The notes under the pieces: generated by a model
The model's input: the letters and a program-made list of their open reading frames with translations, nothing else
What the model was told of the DNA's origin: nothing
Database searches by the model: none
Made by a program: the position numbers and the translations under genes
In this document: in pieces, positions 36,185 through 44,720 of the stretch
Layout: each line of letters opens with the position of its first letter
Numbering within the stretch: position 1 is the stretch's first letter
From: CAZYFH01 sp965249175
GTDB lineage: Bacteria; Acidobacteriota; Vicinamibacteria; Vicinamibacterales; UBA8438
NCBI GenBank assembly: GCA_965249175.1
Contig: OZ252227.1
Location: 1,054,001-1,118,000, forward strand
Reading direction: 5' to 3'
DNA: 64,000 bases

Positions 36185-37885
36185 ATGGCGGTGACCGTGA
36201 CCACGAAGACGTGGTCCCGTTTCAGCGTGGCAGGCGCACTGCTGGGCGGGCTGGTCTCCGTGCTGACGCTGACGCCGCCGAGCGATATGACGGCGCGACA
36301 GCACACCAGCTACGCGCGGGTGACCGACCAGCGGTTGCTCGCGCCCGAACCGGGCAACTGGCTGATGTACCGCCGGACCTACAACGGATGGGGGTATAGC
36401 CCGCTCCGTCAGATTACGTCGCTGAACGTCGTTGACCTGACGCCGGTGTGGGTGTTTTCAACCGGAGTCTACGGGGAGCATCATCAAGCGCCTCCGATCG
36501 TCAACGAGGGCACCATGTTCGTCACCACGGGCGCCCACGTGATCGCGCTCGATGCGAAGGACGGCGATCTGCTGTGGCGATATGTGCGGGAGCTGCCGGA
36601 GGATCTCCAGAAGCCCCACCCGACCAACCGGGGTGTCGGGCTTTATGACGACAAGGTGTATGTCGGGACGCTCGACGCGCACGTCGTCGCCTTGGACGCC
36701 ACCTCGGGCGCGGTCGTCTGGGATCGGGCCGTCGAGGACTACCGGCTCGGGTACTACATCACCATGGCGCCGCTGGTGGTGGACGGCAAGGTGATGGTGG
36801 GAACCTCTGGCGGAGAGGGGGGTATCCGCGGGTTCGTCACCGCGCTCGATGCGAGGACCGGTGACGAGGTCTGGAAGAGTTACACGATTCCCGCGTTCGG
36901 TGAACCGGGCAACGACACGTGGCCGGGTGACTCGTGGCGGACCGGTGGCGCACCTGTCTGGCTGACCGGCACCTACGACCCCACGCTGAACCTCACGTAC
37001 TGGGGGACGGGGAACCCCGGCCCGTGGATGGGCGACGCCCGGCCCGGCGACAACCTCTACACCAACTCAACTATTGCATTGGACGTGGAGACGGGCGAAT
37101 TGCGGGGCTATCACCAGTATCACTGGAACGGTTCCTGGGATTGGGACGAAGCCAACGCGCCGCTGATCGTGGACATCGAGCGCGGCGGCCGCACGATCCC
37201 CGCGCTCGCGCATGTCGGGCGGAATGGCTACCTCTGGCTCCTGGAGCGGCACGCCGACCGCATTTCGTTTCTCGACGGCCATCCGTACGTTGATCAGAAC
37301 GTGTTCACGAGTCTCGACCCCAACACCGGGCGTCCGACCTACGACCCCGAGCACGTCCCAGGCATCGGCAAGCGGGTGCAGTTCTGCCCGTCGCTCGCCG
37401 GCGCCAAGAACTGGCCGCCCGAGGCGTACAGCCCGCAGACGGGGCTTCTCTACACTCCCGCGAACCAGAACACGTGCTCGATCATGGAGGGCCGAGAGGT
37501 CGACTATGTACCCGGCCAGCACTTCACCGGCGCGGACTTCGAGTCGTTCATCGTCGACGGGGCCGACCACGTCGGGGAGCTGCAGGCCTGGGATCTCGAG
37601 AGCGGCGACAAGGTGTGGACCCACGAGTTCGCGTCCGGGACCGATGGATCGGTCCTCGCGACAGGCGGCGGCTTGGTCTTTCTTGGGGGAGGCGACTTCC
37701 AAGCCTTCAACGCCCTGACCGGCAAACGGCTGTGGCAAATCCGGACCAACTACGGCCGCACCGGCGTGCCGACGACGTACCTGGTCAACGGGGTGCAGTA
37801 CATCGCCGTCCAGTCTGGTGCCCACCCCGCGGACGGTCCGCAGGACGGCCTTCTCTGGGTCTTCGCGCTCGACTGTCAGTGTTAG
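36185..37885 (+). CDS. PQQ-dependent alcohol dehydrogenase-like quinoprotein
   Basis: 566 residues with an N-terminal membrane/signal helix (FSVAGALLGGLVSVLTLT) and an eight-blade propeller. W-motifs are visible (LDAKDGDLLWRY, LDATSGAVVWD, LDARTGDEVWKS, WDLESGDKVWTHEF, FNALTGKRLWQI). The calcium-site block YWGTGNPGPWMGDARPGDN is normal. Where family members have the catalytic base in a (H/N)D.WD.D motif, this protein has NGSWDWDE: residue 316 is Gly instead of Asp. It may therefore be inactive or use another residue. Periplasmic; no fused cytochrome. Related to but distinct from the gene at 61380. Confidence 0.85.
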   Translation: MAVTVTTKTWSRFSVAGALLGGLVSVLTLTPPSDMTARQHTSYARVTDQRLLAPEPGNWLMYRRTYNGWGYSPLRQITSLNVVDLTPVWVFSTGVYGEHHQAPPIVNEGTMFVTTGAHVIALDAKDGDLLWRYVRELPEDLQKPHPTNRGVGLYDDKVYVGTLDAHVVALDATSGAVVWDRAVEDYRLGYYITMAPLVVDGKVMVGTSGGEGGIRGFVTALDARTGDEVWKSYTIPAFGEPGNDTWPGDSWRTGGAPVWLTGTYDPTLNLTYWGTGNPGPWMGDARPGDNLYTNSTIALDVETGELRGYHQYHWNGSWDWDEANAPLIVDIERGGRTIPALAHVGRNGYLWLLERHADRISFLDGHPYVDQNVFTSLDPNTGRPTYDPEHVPGIGKRVQFCPSLAGAKNWPPEAYSPQTGLLYTPANQNTCSIMEGREVDYVPGQHFTGADFESFIVDGADHVGELQAWDLESGDKVWTHEFASGTDGSVLATGGGLVFLGGGDFQAFNALTGKRLWQIRTNYGRTGVPTTYLVNGVQYIAVQSGAHPADGPQDGLLWVFALDCQC

Positions 37886-37999
37886 ACCACCCATCGCCCC
37901 TCCTCCGCCGCATGAACTTCCGGGAGACGGCGGCTGACGGCTAGCCCAGCAGCCAAAGAGAGGAACGCCCAGGACTTGTGGCGGTCAGCGGGCGGGGCA

Positions 38000-38734
38000 C
38001 TACAGCGCCAGCTCGTCGCCGAAGATCATGTCCTTGAGCTTGAACTTCTTCTTGATCTCGCGGTCGGCGCCCAGGATGGTGATGAACTCGACGACCGTGT
38101 CCTCCATCGTAATGGCGTCGGTCTTCGGAAACTGGTACTCGATCAGGATCGATTGGTCCGCATCGCTCATGAACAGCTGAACGTGCTCGGGCACGATCGG
38201 CTCCCCGTTCTTGCGCTTCAGCATCGTGTGTGCTTTGACCGCGTCGATCGTTGGCTCCAACGCGGCGAACGGCGGCGGCAATCCGACAAGGATGATCGTG
38301 TAGAAGGGTTCGTCGCGCGTCAGCGCCTGCTGCTCCTCCGGCGGGATCGGGGCATCAAAACGGATCAGTCGTCGGACCAGCGCGAGCTTGATCGGCAAGG
38401 CGCTGCTCCAGGTGACCGTCACGTTCACCCACCGGATCCGCTGGAATTGCTCGCCTCCACACTCGGGCTCGGGGGCAGGACCAGCGCCTGCCGGTCCACC
38501 CAGACTACGACCCGCTGCGATCAGCCCGGGACCAATTTGAAAGGTGGAGTCCGCACCCGCGGTGAGGCCGCCCATCAGCATGGTCGCTCGTCGAGCCCAC
38601 GGCGAGTCCGTCAACATCTTCTCGACGTCCTTGTCGGACCACGTCGCGAAGTCCGTGTCTTCCCAAAAGTCGGCGGCCAGCAGGGCCGCGCACGCCAGGA
38701 GCCAGACGCCACCCGTTCCCACCAGTTTGCGCAT
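38000..38734 (-). CDS. Secreted protein of unknown function
   Basis: 244 residues from ATG 38734, preceded by GGGAGGCAAAGC. A signal peptide (VGTGGVWLLACAALLAADFW) is followed by DFATWSDKDVEKMLTDSPWA, a Gly-rich linker, then VTVTWSSALPIKLALVRRL, ALTRDEPFYTIILVGLPPPF and the closing KKKFKLKDMIFGDELAL. The DSPWA motif and overall plan match a secreted family that I know from Acidobacteria without a function. Intact. Confidence 0.7.
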   Translation of the reverse strand: MRKLVGTGGVWLLACAALLAADFWEDTDFATWSDKDVEKMLTDSPWARRATMLMGGLTAGADSTFQIGPGLIAAGRSLGGPAGAGPAPEPECGGEQFQRIRWVNVTVTWSSALPIKLALVRRLIRFDAPIPPEEQQALTRDEPFYTIILVGLPPPFAALEPTIDAVKAHTMLKRKNGEPIVPEHVQLFMSDADQSILIEYQFPKTDAITMEDTVVEFITILGADREIKKKFKLKDMIFGDELAL

Positions 38735-38863
38735 TGCTTTGCCTCCCTTGGCTCCTCGGGAAATGGGCACCTCGGGTTGGAGGTCACGTTGGTATCACAT
38801 GGCCACGCCGCTGACCAGTGCCGGTTGCGGCGGGAGAGGTGATCAGCGCGCTCCCCGTCCCTT

Positions 38864-39000
38864 CTGTCCGCTCGTTGCACACCGTCTGCCCCTCCGAGGC
38901 CGTGATCCGCCCCGGCCGGTGGCATAATCAGCCCAGTTTTTCCACCCCCAAAGGAGAGGCCATGCGCGCGACAGCGTCGGCGTGCGGCTACCTGTTCCAG
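38864..39000 (+). promoter_or_regulatory. Dispersed upstream cassette, copy D
   Basis: CTGTCCGCTCGTTGCACACC, GAGGCCGTGATCCGCCCC, GGTGGCATAATCAGCCC (motif at 38923-38928), then CAAAGGAGAGGCC and leader ATG 38962 with MRATASACGYLFQ. Nearly identical to copy A for about 80 bases. The leader frame runs without a stop into the downstream hydrolase gene, which has its own AGGAAGAGG and ATG at 39025. Confidence 0.7.
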
Positions 39001-39024
39001 CACACCGAAGGAAGAGGTGCGTCG

Positions 39025-39897
39025 ATGAAACGTTTGTGTCTCCTGCTCGCCTTCGTGTTCGTCGTCGTGCCCGCCGCGCACGCGCGCGCCGCAGACCACT
39101 TCGATGCGAACGGCGTCCAGATCAACTACACCGATCACGGGACGGGTGAGCCAGTCGTGCTCATTCACGGATTCACGATGTCACTCGACCCGGCCTGGAA
39201 CGCGCCTGGCATCATGGCGGCGCTCGACGCGGCCGGGTATCGCGTGATCGCCCTGGACTGCCGGGGTCACGGGGCGAGCGGCAAGCCGCACGACCCCCAG
39301 CAGTATGGGTTGGAAATGGCCACCGACGTGGTGCGCCTTCTCGATCATCTGAATATCGAGCGTGCGCATGTGGTGGGCTACTCCATGGGGGGGTTGATCA
39401 CGAACAAGCTCCGGGCCATGCATCCCGAGCGCCTGCTGACGGCCACCCTCGGCGGCGTTGGATGGGCCGGGGAGAACGGCGAGGGAGCGGGCGCGATTTC
39501 GTTTCGCGAACTGGCGGAGGCGATCGACAATAACGACTTCGGCCCGCTGTTGCGTGCGTTGACGCCCCCGGGTGCACCGGAGCCGACGGACGATGCGGTG
39601 GCGGCGACGAGCGCGACGCTGCTGGTGCGCAATGACGCGAGGGCTCTCGCCGCCGTCGTCCGAGGGTTCGCCGCTCTGTCTCAGGTCTTCGCTGAGAACC
39701 TGCGAGCGAATACAGTTCCAACGTTGGCCATCGTGGGCGATCTTGATCCCCTGAGCGCCGACGTTGAGCGGCTCGCGGGGGTGATGGTCAGTCTCGACGT
39801 GGTCGAGATTCCCGGAGCGACGCACGGGACCGCGTTCAGCGACGCCCTGTTCATCGAGAGTCTCGTGAAGTTCCTCCACTCCTACAGCAGCAACTGA
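39025..39897 (+). CDS. Secreted alpha/beta hydrolase
   Basis: 290 residues; signal peptide LCLLLAFVFVVVPAAHARA. The oxyanion region is VVLIHGFTMSLDPAW, the nucleophile Ser lies in VVGYSMGGLITN, the acid in IVGDLDPLSADV and the His in PGATHGTAFSD. The fold matches esterase/lipase-type hydrolases exported from the cytoplasm. The ATG at 39025 is preferred over the leader ATG 38962 because it starts the signal peptide and has its own ribosome-binding site. Expression probably depends on cassette D. Confidence 0.88.
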   Translation: MKRLCLLLAFVFVVVPAAHARAADHFDANGVQINYTDHGTGEPVVLIHGFTMSLDPAWNAPGIMAALDAAGYRVIALDCRGHGASGKPHDPQQYGLEMATDVVRLLDHLNIERAHVVGYSMGGLITNKLRAMHPERLLTATLGGVGWAGENGEGAGAISFRELAEAIDNNDFGPLLRALTPPGAPEPTDDAVAATSATLLVRNDARALAAVVRGFAALSQVFAENLRANTVPTLAIVGDLDPLSADVERLAGVMVSLDVVEIPGATHGTAFSDALFIESLVKFLHSYSSN

Positions 39898-39917
39898 CGC
39901 GAGACGCAGGCACCCGC

Positions 39918-40001
39918 ATGGCTCTGACCGTAGGCTCCCGCCTCGGCCATTACGACGTCACCGCTCCTCGGGGAAGGCGGTGGGGCCGGTCAGATCTCCG
40001 T
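39918..40001 (+). pseudogene. Ser/Thr kinase N-terminal remnant
   Basis: MALTVGSRLGHYDVTA followed by a short deletion that throws the frame off (PRGRRWGRSDLR, stop). The glycine loop sequence GGGGAAGGCGG is just recognisable out of frame. Confidence 0.75.
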
Positions 40002-40025
40002 TAACGCCGAGTGAGGAACATCTCG

Positions 40026-40219
40026 ATGACAACACGAGGCGACGACTCGGGACGGGAGATGGACGCCGGCAGCAGACTGGCGCTCGGTGTTGGTCTGGGC
40101 ATCGTCTTTGGCGTGCATTTGGTTCGGCGTTCGGCGACGTCGGCGTGGGCGTTGCCCTCGGCATCGTCTTCGGCGCGGCCATCGGGGTAGCGCTTGGCAG
40201 TCGCAAGGGGGCGGAGTGA
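40026..40219 (+). pseudogene. Glycine-zipper mini-protein, frameshifted
   Basis: Begins MTTRGDDSGREMDAGSRLAL then GVGLGIVFG. Near 40115 the frame changes to AFGDVGVGVALGIVFGAAIG and VALGSRKGAE. The repeated G..LGIVFG..IG pattern is a two-pass glycine zipper as in small membrane proteins of unknown role. A GAGGAA lies before the ATG. One indel separates it from an intact gene of about 64 codons. Confidence 0.55.
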
Positions 40220-40277
40220 CGCGACGCGCTCTCCCCGGATCAGGCGCGGCGCACCCACGGTCCTCACAGCCACAGCC

Positions 40278-40560
40278 CATGCCCCTGAACGTCGGCTCCC
40301 GGCTCGAGCATTACGCCGTGACCGCCCTCATCGGCGAAGGCGGCATGGGCCAGGTCTATCGCGCCATCGACACGCAACTCGGCCGCGACGTCGCGTTTGA
40401 AGCTCCTCCCGCGCTGATGACCGATGTAGGTCGAGGCGTTTGCAAACGAAAGACTCTATCGCGCCACCGATACGCAGCTCGGCCGCGACGTCGCGCTGAA
40501 GATCCTGCCTGACGCCTTCGCCGCGCCCCCGCACACTAGCGGCAACGGGGCGTCGAGCTG
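40278..40560 (+). pseudogene. Two joined Ser/Thr kinase N-lobe remnants
   Basis: The first piece reads MPLNVGSRLEHYAVTALIGE and GGMGQVYRAIDTQLGRDVA, then loses frame by one base. A second, partly duplicate piece begins at about 40455: RLYRATDTQLGRDVALKILP followed by DAFAAPPH. The second contains an uninterrupted CTGAAGATCCTGCCTGACGC, close to the site occupied by IS1111-like copy 1. No catalytic lobe follows. Confidence 0.8.
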
Positions 40561-40583
40561 CCGCACAGCTCGGACGGCTCGCG

Positions 40584-41663
40584 TTAGTGCGCCCGCGCCA
40601 CGTGCTCCCGCAGCAGATCGCGGCCAAGGTCGCCGTCGAAATCGCGGAACGCGGCGTGGATATGGTTCGGATTCTCTTGCGTGTTGTCGAACTCGATCAG
40701 GAAGTGCCGCCCCTGTACTCGATAGTAGGCCACCTTCCCTCGCTCGGTCGGGCCGGCCCAGGCGAAGTAGATGTCGTCGACGCCACCGTTCTGCACTTTC
40801 GCCTTGCGTAGCGACGCGATGTCGACGGCCATCACGTCGATGTAGGAATCGATGACCGCCATCAGCTTGTCGCGTTGGGAGGGCGAGAGGTCGCCGCTCC
40901 GAACGCCGATCGGATCGAGCGGGCTCACCTCCAGCTCGGCGCCTGTGACCACGTTAGTCGGTGCGACGTCGTCGAATACCGCCGTCTCGCGCTGGCTGGC
41001 GTCGAGCGAGGCCAGGAGCTCGCGTGCCGTGTCCTCCTGCGCTCTCATCGGGCGCAGGCCGCGGCGCGGTCCCTCGGGGACATTGGCCGGGTTGGCGCCG
41101 AGGAACGTGGGCGTGCTGACGGTCATCGTGCCGTCGACGACGGTGAAATGAAGTGAGAGATGATGCCCCTCCCATCGCCAGCCCCACGTCCCCGAGGTCG
41201 ACGGCGTTCCGAACACGGCGATGAAGTAGTCCTCCTGGTGTCGGGCGAACTGCCGGTCGGGCCCCTCCAGGACGGCGAGGATCCCCTCCACCTCCATGAT
41301 CTGCTGCGCGGTGAGGTAGCCGCGCTGGCTGAGCCCGGAACGGAGGAGGTCGAGCGCACGCACCTTCTGCTCGGCGTCTAGGTCCTTCAGCACGACGCCC
41401 TGACGTGGGAACACCTCGGGCGGGATGAAGTGGTGCCGCGACCGTTCTTCGGCGTCGAACGCGAAGGTGGCCCGGCCTCGCTCGAAGCTGCTCAGCGAGT
41501 CGAGGAAGTCATCGGCGGCGCCGGTCATTTCCTCGACGGCCCCACGGGGCTGCAGCGTTGGCAGGGCCACGAGGACGGTCACCCCGAGAAACAGCATGGC
41601 GACCCCGAGGCGAGGACCGCGCCGCGGGCCGCTCGGTCCGTCGGATTCACGAGAATCGTGCAT
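40584..41663 (-). CDS. DUF3500-family secreted protein
   Basis: 359 residues from ATG 41663 after GTGGAGGTTCCC. An N-terminal membrane/signal helix (LGVAMLFLGVTVLVALPTL) precedes the DUF3500 body: HHFIPPEVFPRQGVVLKDLD, DRQFARHQEDYFIAVFGTPS, WGWRWEGHHLSLHFTVVDG, TPTFLGANPANVPEGPRRGL and VQGRHFLIEFDNTQENPNHI. HHxxP, GWRWEGHH and NPNHIH are the family's conserved metal-like residues; function unproven. Intact. The stretch 41664-41992 to its right contains nothing that I can support. Confidence 0.88.
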   Translation of the reverse strand: MHDSRESDGPSGPRRGPRLGVAMLFLGVTVLVALPTLQPRGAVEEMTGAADDFLDSLSSFERGRATFAFDAEERSRHHFIPPEVFPRQGVVLKDLDAEQKVRALDLLRSGLSQRGYLTAQQIMEVEGILAVLEGPDRQFARHQEDYFIAVFGTPSTSGTWGWRWEGHHLSLHFTVVDGTMTVSTPTFLGANPANVPEGPRRGLRPMRAQEDTARELLASLDASQRETAVFDDVAPTNVVTGAELEVSPLDPIGVRSGDLSPSQRDKLMAVIDSYIDVMAVDIASLRKAKVQNGGVDDIYFAWAGPTERGKVAYYRVQGRHFLIEFDNTQENPNHIHAAFRDFDGDLGRDLLREHVARAH

Positions 41664-41992
41664 GGGAACCTCCACGTAGTGACGCCAGCATTATGGCCAC
41701 CCTCGCGGGCGCGTCAAGATCGCCGACCACCTGTCTGAGCGGGACGCGCCGTTTGAAGCTCGGCTGGGTGGGCCTCGGGCCTGCACATGAGTGCCTGGCC
41801 AGCGAGCAGTGGGTCATCACGTCGCACGTGCGCGCCAACGCGGTCGAGTCGGCGGTGGGACCCCCCCGCTAGTTGATTCGCGCGAGCAAGCGTGCAAACG
41901 CTACGCTGAGCCGTTCTGTACAGTGCGGTGGAGCCATTCGCCGCTGACGGCTACAATCGCGGGGATCCGCGTCGATAGACCCACGACAACTG

Positions 41993-42865
41993 ATGGCCCT
42001 TGAAGTCGGCTCCCGCCTCGGGCACTACACGCAAATGGGGATGGTCATCGGGACTGCCGCGTATATGTCTCCCGAGCAGGCGGGCGGCAGACCGGTGGAC
42101 AAGCGCGACGGTCCGTCGAACGCGTCTCCGCTGATGCGATCCCACAGGCTCCACGTTTCCTCGTCCGTCATCACCGCAAGCCCGTTGGCGATGCCACACA
42201 CGCCGAACCAGTGCACGGTGTCGGTGTCCAGATCACGTGTCTTCAGATCACGTGTCTTGCGCGCGCCGCTCATCACCGCCGCCGAACAGGTCGAAGCGGT
42301 CTTGCCGGCCGGGGCTGGCATCACCGAGGTCGTCGGAGACAAGGGGTACCACAGTAACGACACGATGGTCGCGTGCGCGGACCTTGGGATCCGGAGCTAC
42401 GTCTCGGAGCCGGATCGCGGGCGACGCAACTGGATGGGAACGCTTGACTGCCTGGGTGTGAAGGTCGGCGCGAACGTGAACATCGGGCACGGCACGGTCG
42501 CTGAGCTTTCCGACTACTGTCTCTCGGCGTCTGGCAGCTACGACTTCGACGTGTTGGGCGCAAAGGGAAGCGGTGATTGGTCGGTTTCGATGAAGTCGAC
42601 GGACGGCGGAGCAACCTACGCCGTCGACGTCACGTTCACCGGAACGTTCCACGGAAAGGAGTCCTATACCGCAACCGCGACCCTCTCGGGCTCACCCGAC
42701 GACTGCGGGGGCACGATCTCGTACACGGGAGGAAGCCACGACGTCGAGCAGTCCTGTCAAGAAGACACGCCGTTCCAGAAGGCCAAGATTTGGTTCAACA
42801 CCACAGTCGATAATAGCCACCGCGAGCTGTACTTCTACAGCAGCAACGAATACGGGAGCTGCTAG
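41993..42865 (+). pseudogene. In-frame mosaic ORF: kinase pieces, IS1182 piece, secreted-protein piece
   Basis: One open frame of 290 codons made from unrelated parts. It starts as a kinase (MALEVGSRLGHY) and jumps to the kinase activation loop (TQMGMVIGTAAYMSPEQAGG). After an unassigned stretch it reads an IS1182-like transposase (42262-42432), and ends in a Cys-containing beta-rich part (NVNIGHGTVAELSDYCLSAS, VDVTFTGTFHGKESYTATAT, RELYFYSSNEYGSC) that I do not recognise. A promoter-like CTACAATCGCGG lies upstream. It is probably not a functional gene, but it is translatable as it stands. Confidence 0.7.
42262..42432 (+). mobile_element. IS1182-family transposase remnant
   Basis: PLITAAEQVEAVLPAGAGIT, EVVGDKGYHSNDTMVACADL and GIRSYVSEPDRGRRNW match the segment around the GDKGYHS motif of IS1182-type transposases. 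Both ends of the gene and the terminal repeats are missing. A 15-base direct repeat AGATCACGTGTCTTC precedes it. Confidence 0.75.
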
Positions 42866-42911
42866 TGTCTTGTCACCGTGATTCGCTGCATGAGTCCTGG
42901 CCCGCGGCGCT

Positions 42912-43120
42912 TTGGCAGAGGTCCTGCACTTCTTCGAATGGGATTGGCCGGGAGCCGAACGCGAGTATCGTCGTGCCCTGGAGTTGAATCCAGGAGACAC
43001 AATCTCTCGATCGCGCTACGCGGAGTTGCTCGCCCAACAGGGCCGGACTGACGAGTCGATCGCCGAAGCGCGATCCGCCGTCGAGCGCGATCCTTTGTCC
43101 TCCTTCAGCCGCTTTCTTCA
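42912..43120 (+). pseudogene. TPR-domain remnant
   Basis: AEVLHFFEWDWPGAEREYRR, ALELNPGDTISRSRYAELLA and AEARSAVERDPLSSFSRF are two tetratricopeptide units of the type at the C-terminus of TolB/TPR signalling proteins. No start codon with a ribosome-binding site and no N-terminal domain are visible. Confidence 0.6.
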
Positions 43121-43220
43121 AACAGCTGCCACCGAAACTCGACCCGCTCAGACAGGCTCTCGTGCGGGCAGGGAAGAACGCCCTTTAGCGCGGTAGCGCG
43201 AAGAGGTCTGGGCGCGATCT

Positions 43221-43487
43221 GGGGATGAACCCCAGGCGCCGCGACGGACACATGCCCGAGACGACCGGTCCTCCACCGTCGTGGTAAATCCACGGCTTGA
43301 TCGACGGGGCCGGCCTTGGCGGATCGAATCGCGCAAGAGCCGATCCCCGTCGACTGTCCGGGTCGCGTTGACGCTCCCCCTGAGTCGGCCGAGCGGGCGC
43401 GCTCGACCTCGGTTGGCCGACGACACAGACCCGGTGGCCTGAACCGGGTCTCCGGATTTGGTCGCGGCGCATGGGGTTCATCCCCCA
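43221..43487. repeat. MITE-like element with 26-bp inverted ends
   Basis: The left end TGGGGATGAACCCCAGGCGC continuing CGCGAC (43221-43246) faces its near-exact inverse at 43461-43487. Each end contains its own small palindrome, GGGG-ATGAA-CCCC. The 215 bases between code for nothing that I recognise. No clear target duplication is seen, so mobility is only inferred. Confidence 0.45.
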
Positions 43488-43604
43488 AAAGGTCGGCGTC
43501 GCCGGTCGAGCGCAGCCGGACGTCAAGGCGCACCGCCGCCCTCGTCGTTCAGAACAAGCCGGACATGGCAACTCATGTGAGTTCTGGGGTTGGAGTCAGC
43601 TGTC

Positions 43605-43640
43605 GCCACTGGCCGGTGACATAATCAGCCCAGCCTCTCC
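43605..43640 (+). promoter_or_regulatory. Shortened upstream cassette, copy E
   Basis: CACTGGCCGGTGACATAATC followed by AGCCCAGCC, with the CATAAT motif at 43620-43625. Matches the core of copies A, B and D but without the distal part and the leader frame. It lies 105 bases before the deacetylase start and probably drives the deacetylase-acylase operon. Confidence 0.55.
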
Positions 43641-43730
43641 AGGCTCACGAGTGGAACGGACGCGGCGCGACATAGATCGGCCGCCCACCGCGGGGTGCGA
43701 CGTTCATCGTCCAGGAGCAAGGAGCTCGTC

Positions 43731-44720
43731 ATGAGCACTCACTTCGCCAGGCCGTCGGTGCTCGTCGGCATGCTGGTACTCGCGATCGGAGCGCTATCCC
43801 AGTGCCGAGCGGCCAGCCAGGAGTCGCCGGAACCGTCGCCGCTGCCCGGCACGCGGCTGAGCGTCGGCGAGCTCGAGGCCCAGTTCACACGGGTGAGCGC
43901 CGGTCGCCGGCTCAAGCCCGAGTCGTGGCCCGATGGTGGGCGGGTGGCTGTCGCCCTGAGCTTCGACATCGACAATGCCGCCGGGAACCTGGCGCGTGGA
44001 GACCTCCGTCCGGAGGCGCTCTCGAGGGGCGAGTACGGCGCGATGGATGGCTTGCCGCGGGTGCTCCGCGTCCTCGACAAGCACGCGGTGCCGGCGACGT
44101 TCTTCATCCCGGCGGTCAGCGCCATCTTGCATCCACAGATGATCCCGGACATCCTCGCCAGAGCGCGCCACGAGATCGGCGCGCATGGCTGGATCCACGA
44201 GAACCTCGCCGAGATGGGGAGTGAAGCGGAAGAAAAGCGTCTGCTGGATCAGTCCATCGACTACCTGACCGAGGCGACGGGCCGGCGGCCGGTTGGGTTC
44301 CGTTCACCCGGCGCGAATTACAGCCCGTGGACATTCACGCTCTTGCACGAGGCCGGCTTCCTCTACGAGAGCACGCTGATGGCGAGCGACGATGCGTACG
44401 AGCTGCTGCTCGACGGCGAACCCTCAGGTATGGTCGAGCTGCCCATCGAATGGCTCCTCGACGACTTCCCGTACTTCCAGAACACCCTCAACGGGTCGCT
44501 CCCCGACCCGGAACAGGTGTTTCGCGTCTATCGATCGGAGTTCGACGTCGCCTACGAGGAAGGCGGGCTGTATGTGCTGACGATGCACCCGCATGTCATC
44601 GGGCATCGCTCGCGCGCCGCCGAGCTCGACACGCTGATCGCGTATATGAAATCGAAGGACAGCGTCTGGTTTGCGACGCACGAACAGGTCGCGCGATACG
44701 TCTGGGAGGAAGCAGGATGA
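43731..44720 (+). CDS. Secreted polysaccharide deacetylase-like (CE4) protein
   Basis: 329 residues from ATG 43731, after AAGGAG. Signal peptide VLVGMLVLAIGALSQCRA. The NodB fold shows its metal triad as SFDIDN (Asp) and HGWIHEN (two His), then FRSPGANYSPWT and the C-terminal LYVLTMHPHVIGHRSRAAEL. This is the PuuE-like branch, which includes amidases besides polysaccharide deacetylases. Its stop overlaps the start of the penicillin acylase gene (ATGA at 44717-44720), so both are made from one message and may act on the same amide substrate. Confidence 0.88.
   Translation: MSTHFARPSVLVGMLVLAIGALSQCRAASQESPEPSPLPGTRLSVGELEAQFTRVSAGRRLKPESWPDGGRVAVALSFDIDNAAGNLARGDLRPEALSRGEYGAMDGLPRVLRVLDKHAVPATFFIPAVSAILHPQMIPDILARARHEIGAHGWIHENLAEMGSEAEEKRLLDQSIDYLTEATGRRPVGFRSPGANYSPWTFTLLHEAGFLYESTLMASDDAYELLLDGEPSGMVELPIEWLLDDFPYFQNTLNGSLPDPEQVFRVYRSEFDVAYEEGGLYVLTMHPHVIGHRSRAAELDTLIAYMKSKDSVWFATHEQVARYVWEEAG

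Noticed and set aside
42240..42262. AGATCACGTGTCTTC direct repeat as an iteron or regulatory site
   Set aside because: Only two copies, the second imperfect, at the edge of an IS1182 remnant; more likely an IS junction artefact.
43221..43246. GGGGATGAACCCC palindromes as intrinsic terminators
   Set aside because: No T tract follows either palindrome and no gene ends at them; paired inverted ends explain both better.
44327..44716. Possible 130-residue N-terminal extension of the penicillin acylase
   Set aside because: It lies inside the deacetylase gene in another frame; ATG 44717 begins a signal peptide and overlaps the upstream stop by ATGA.
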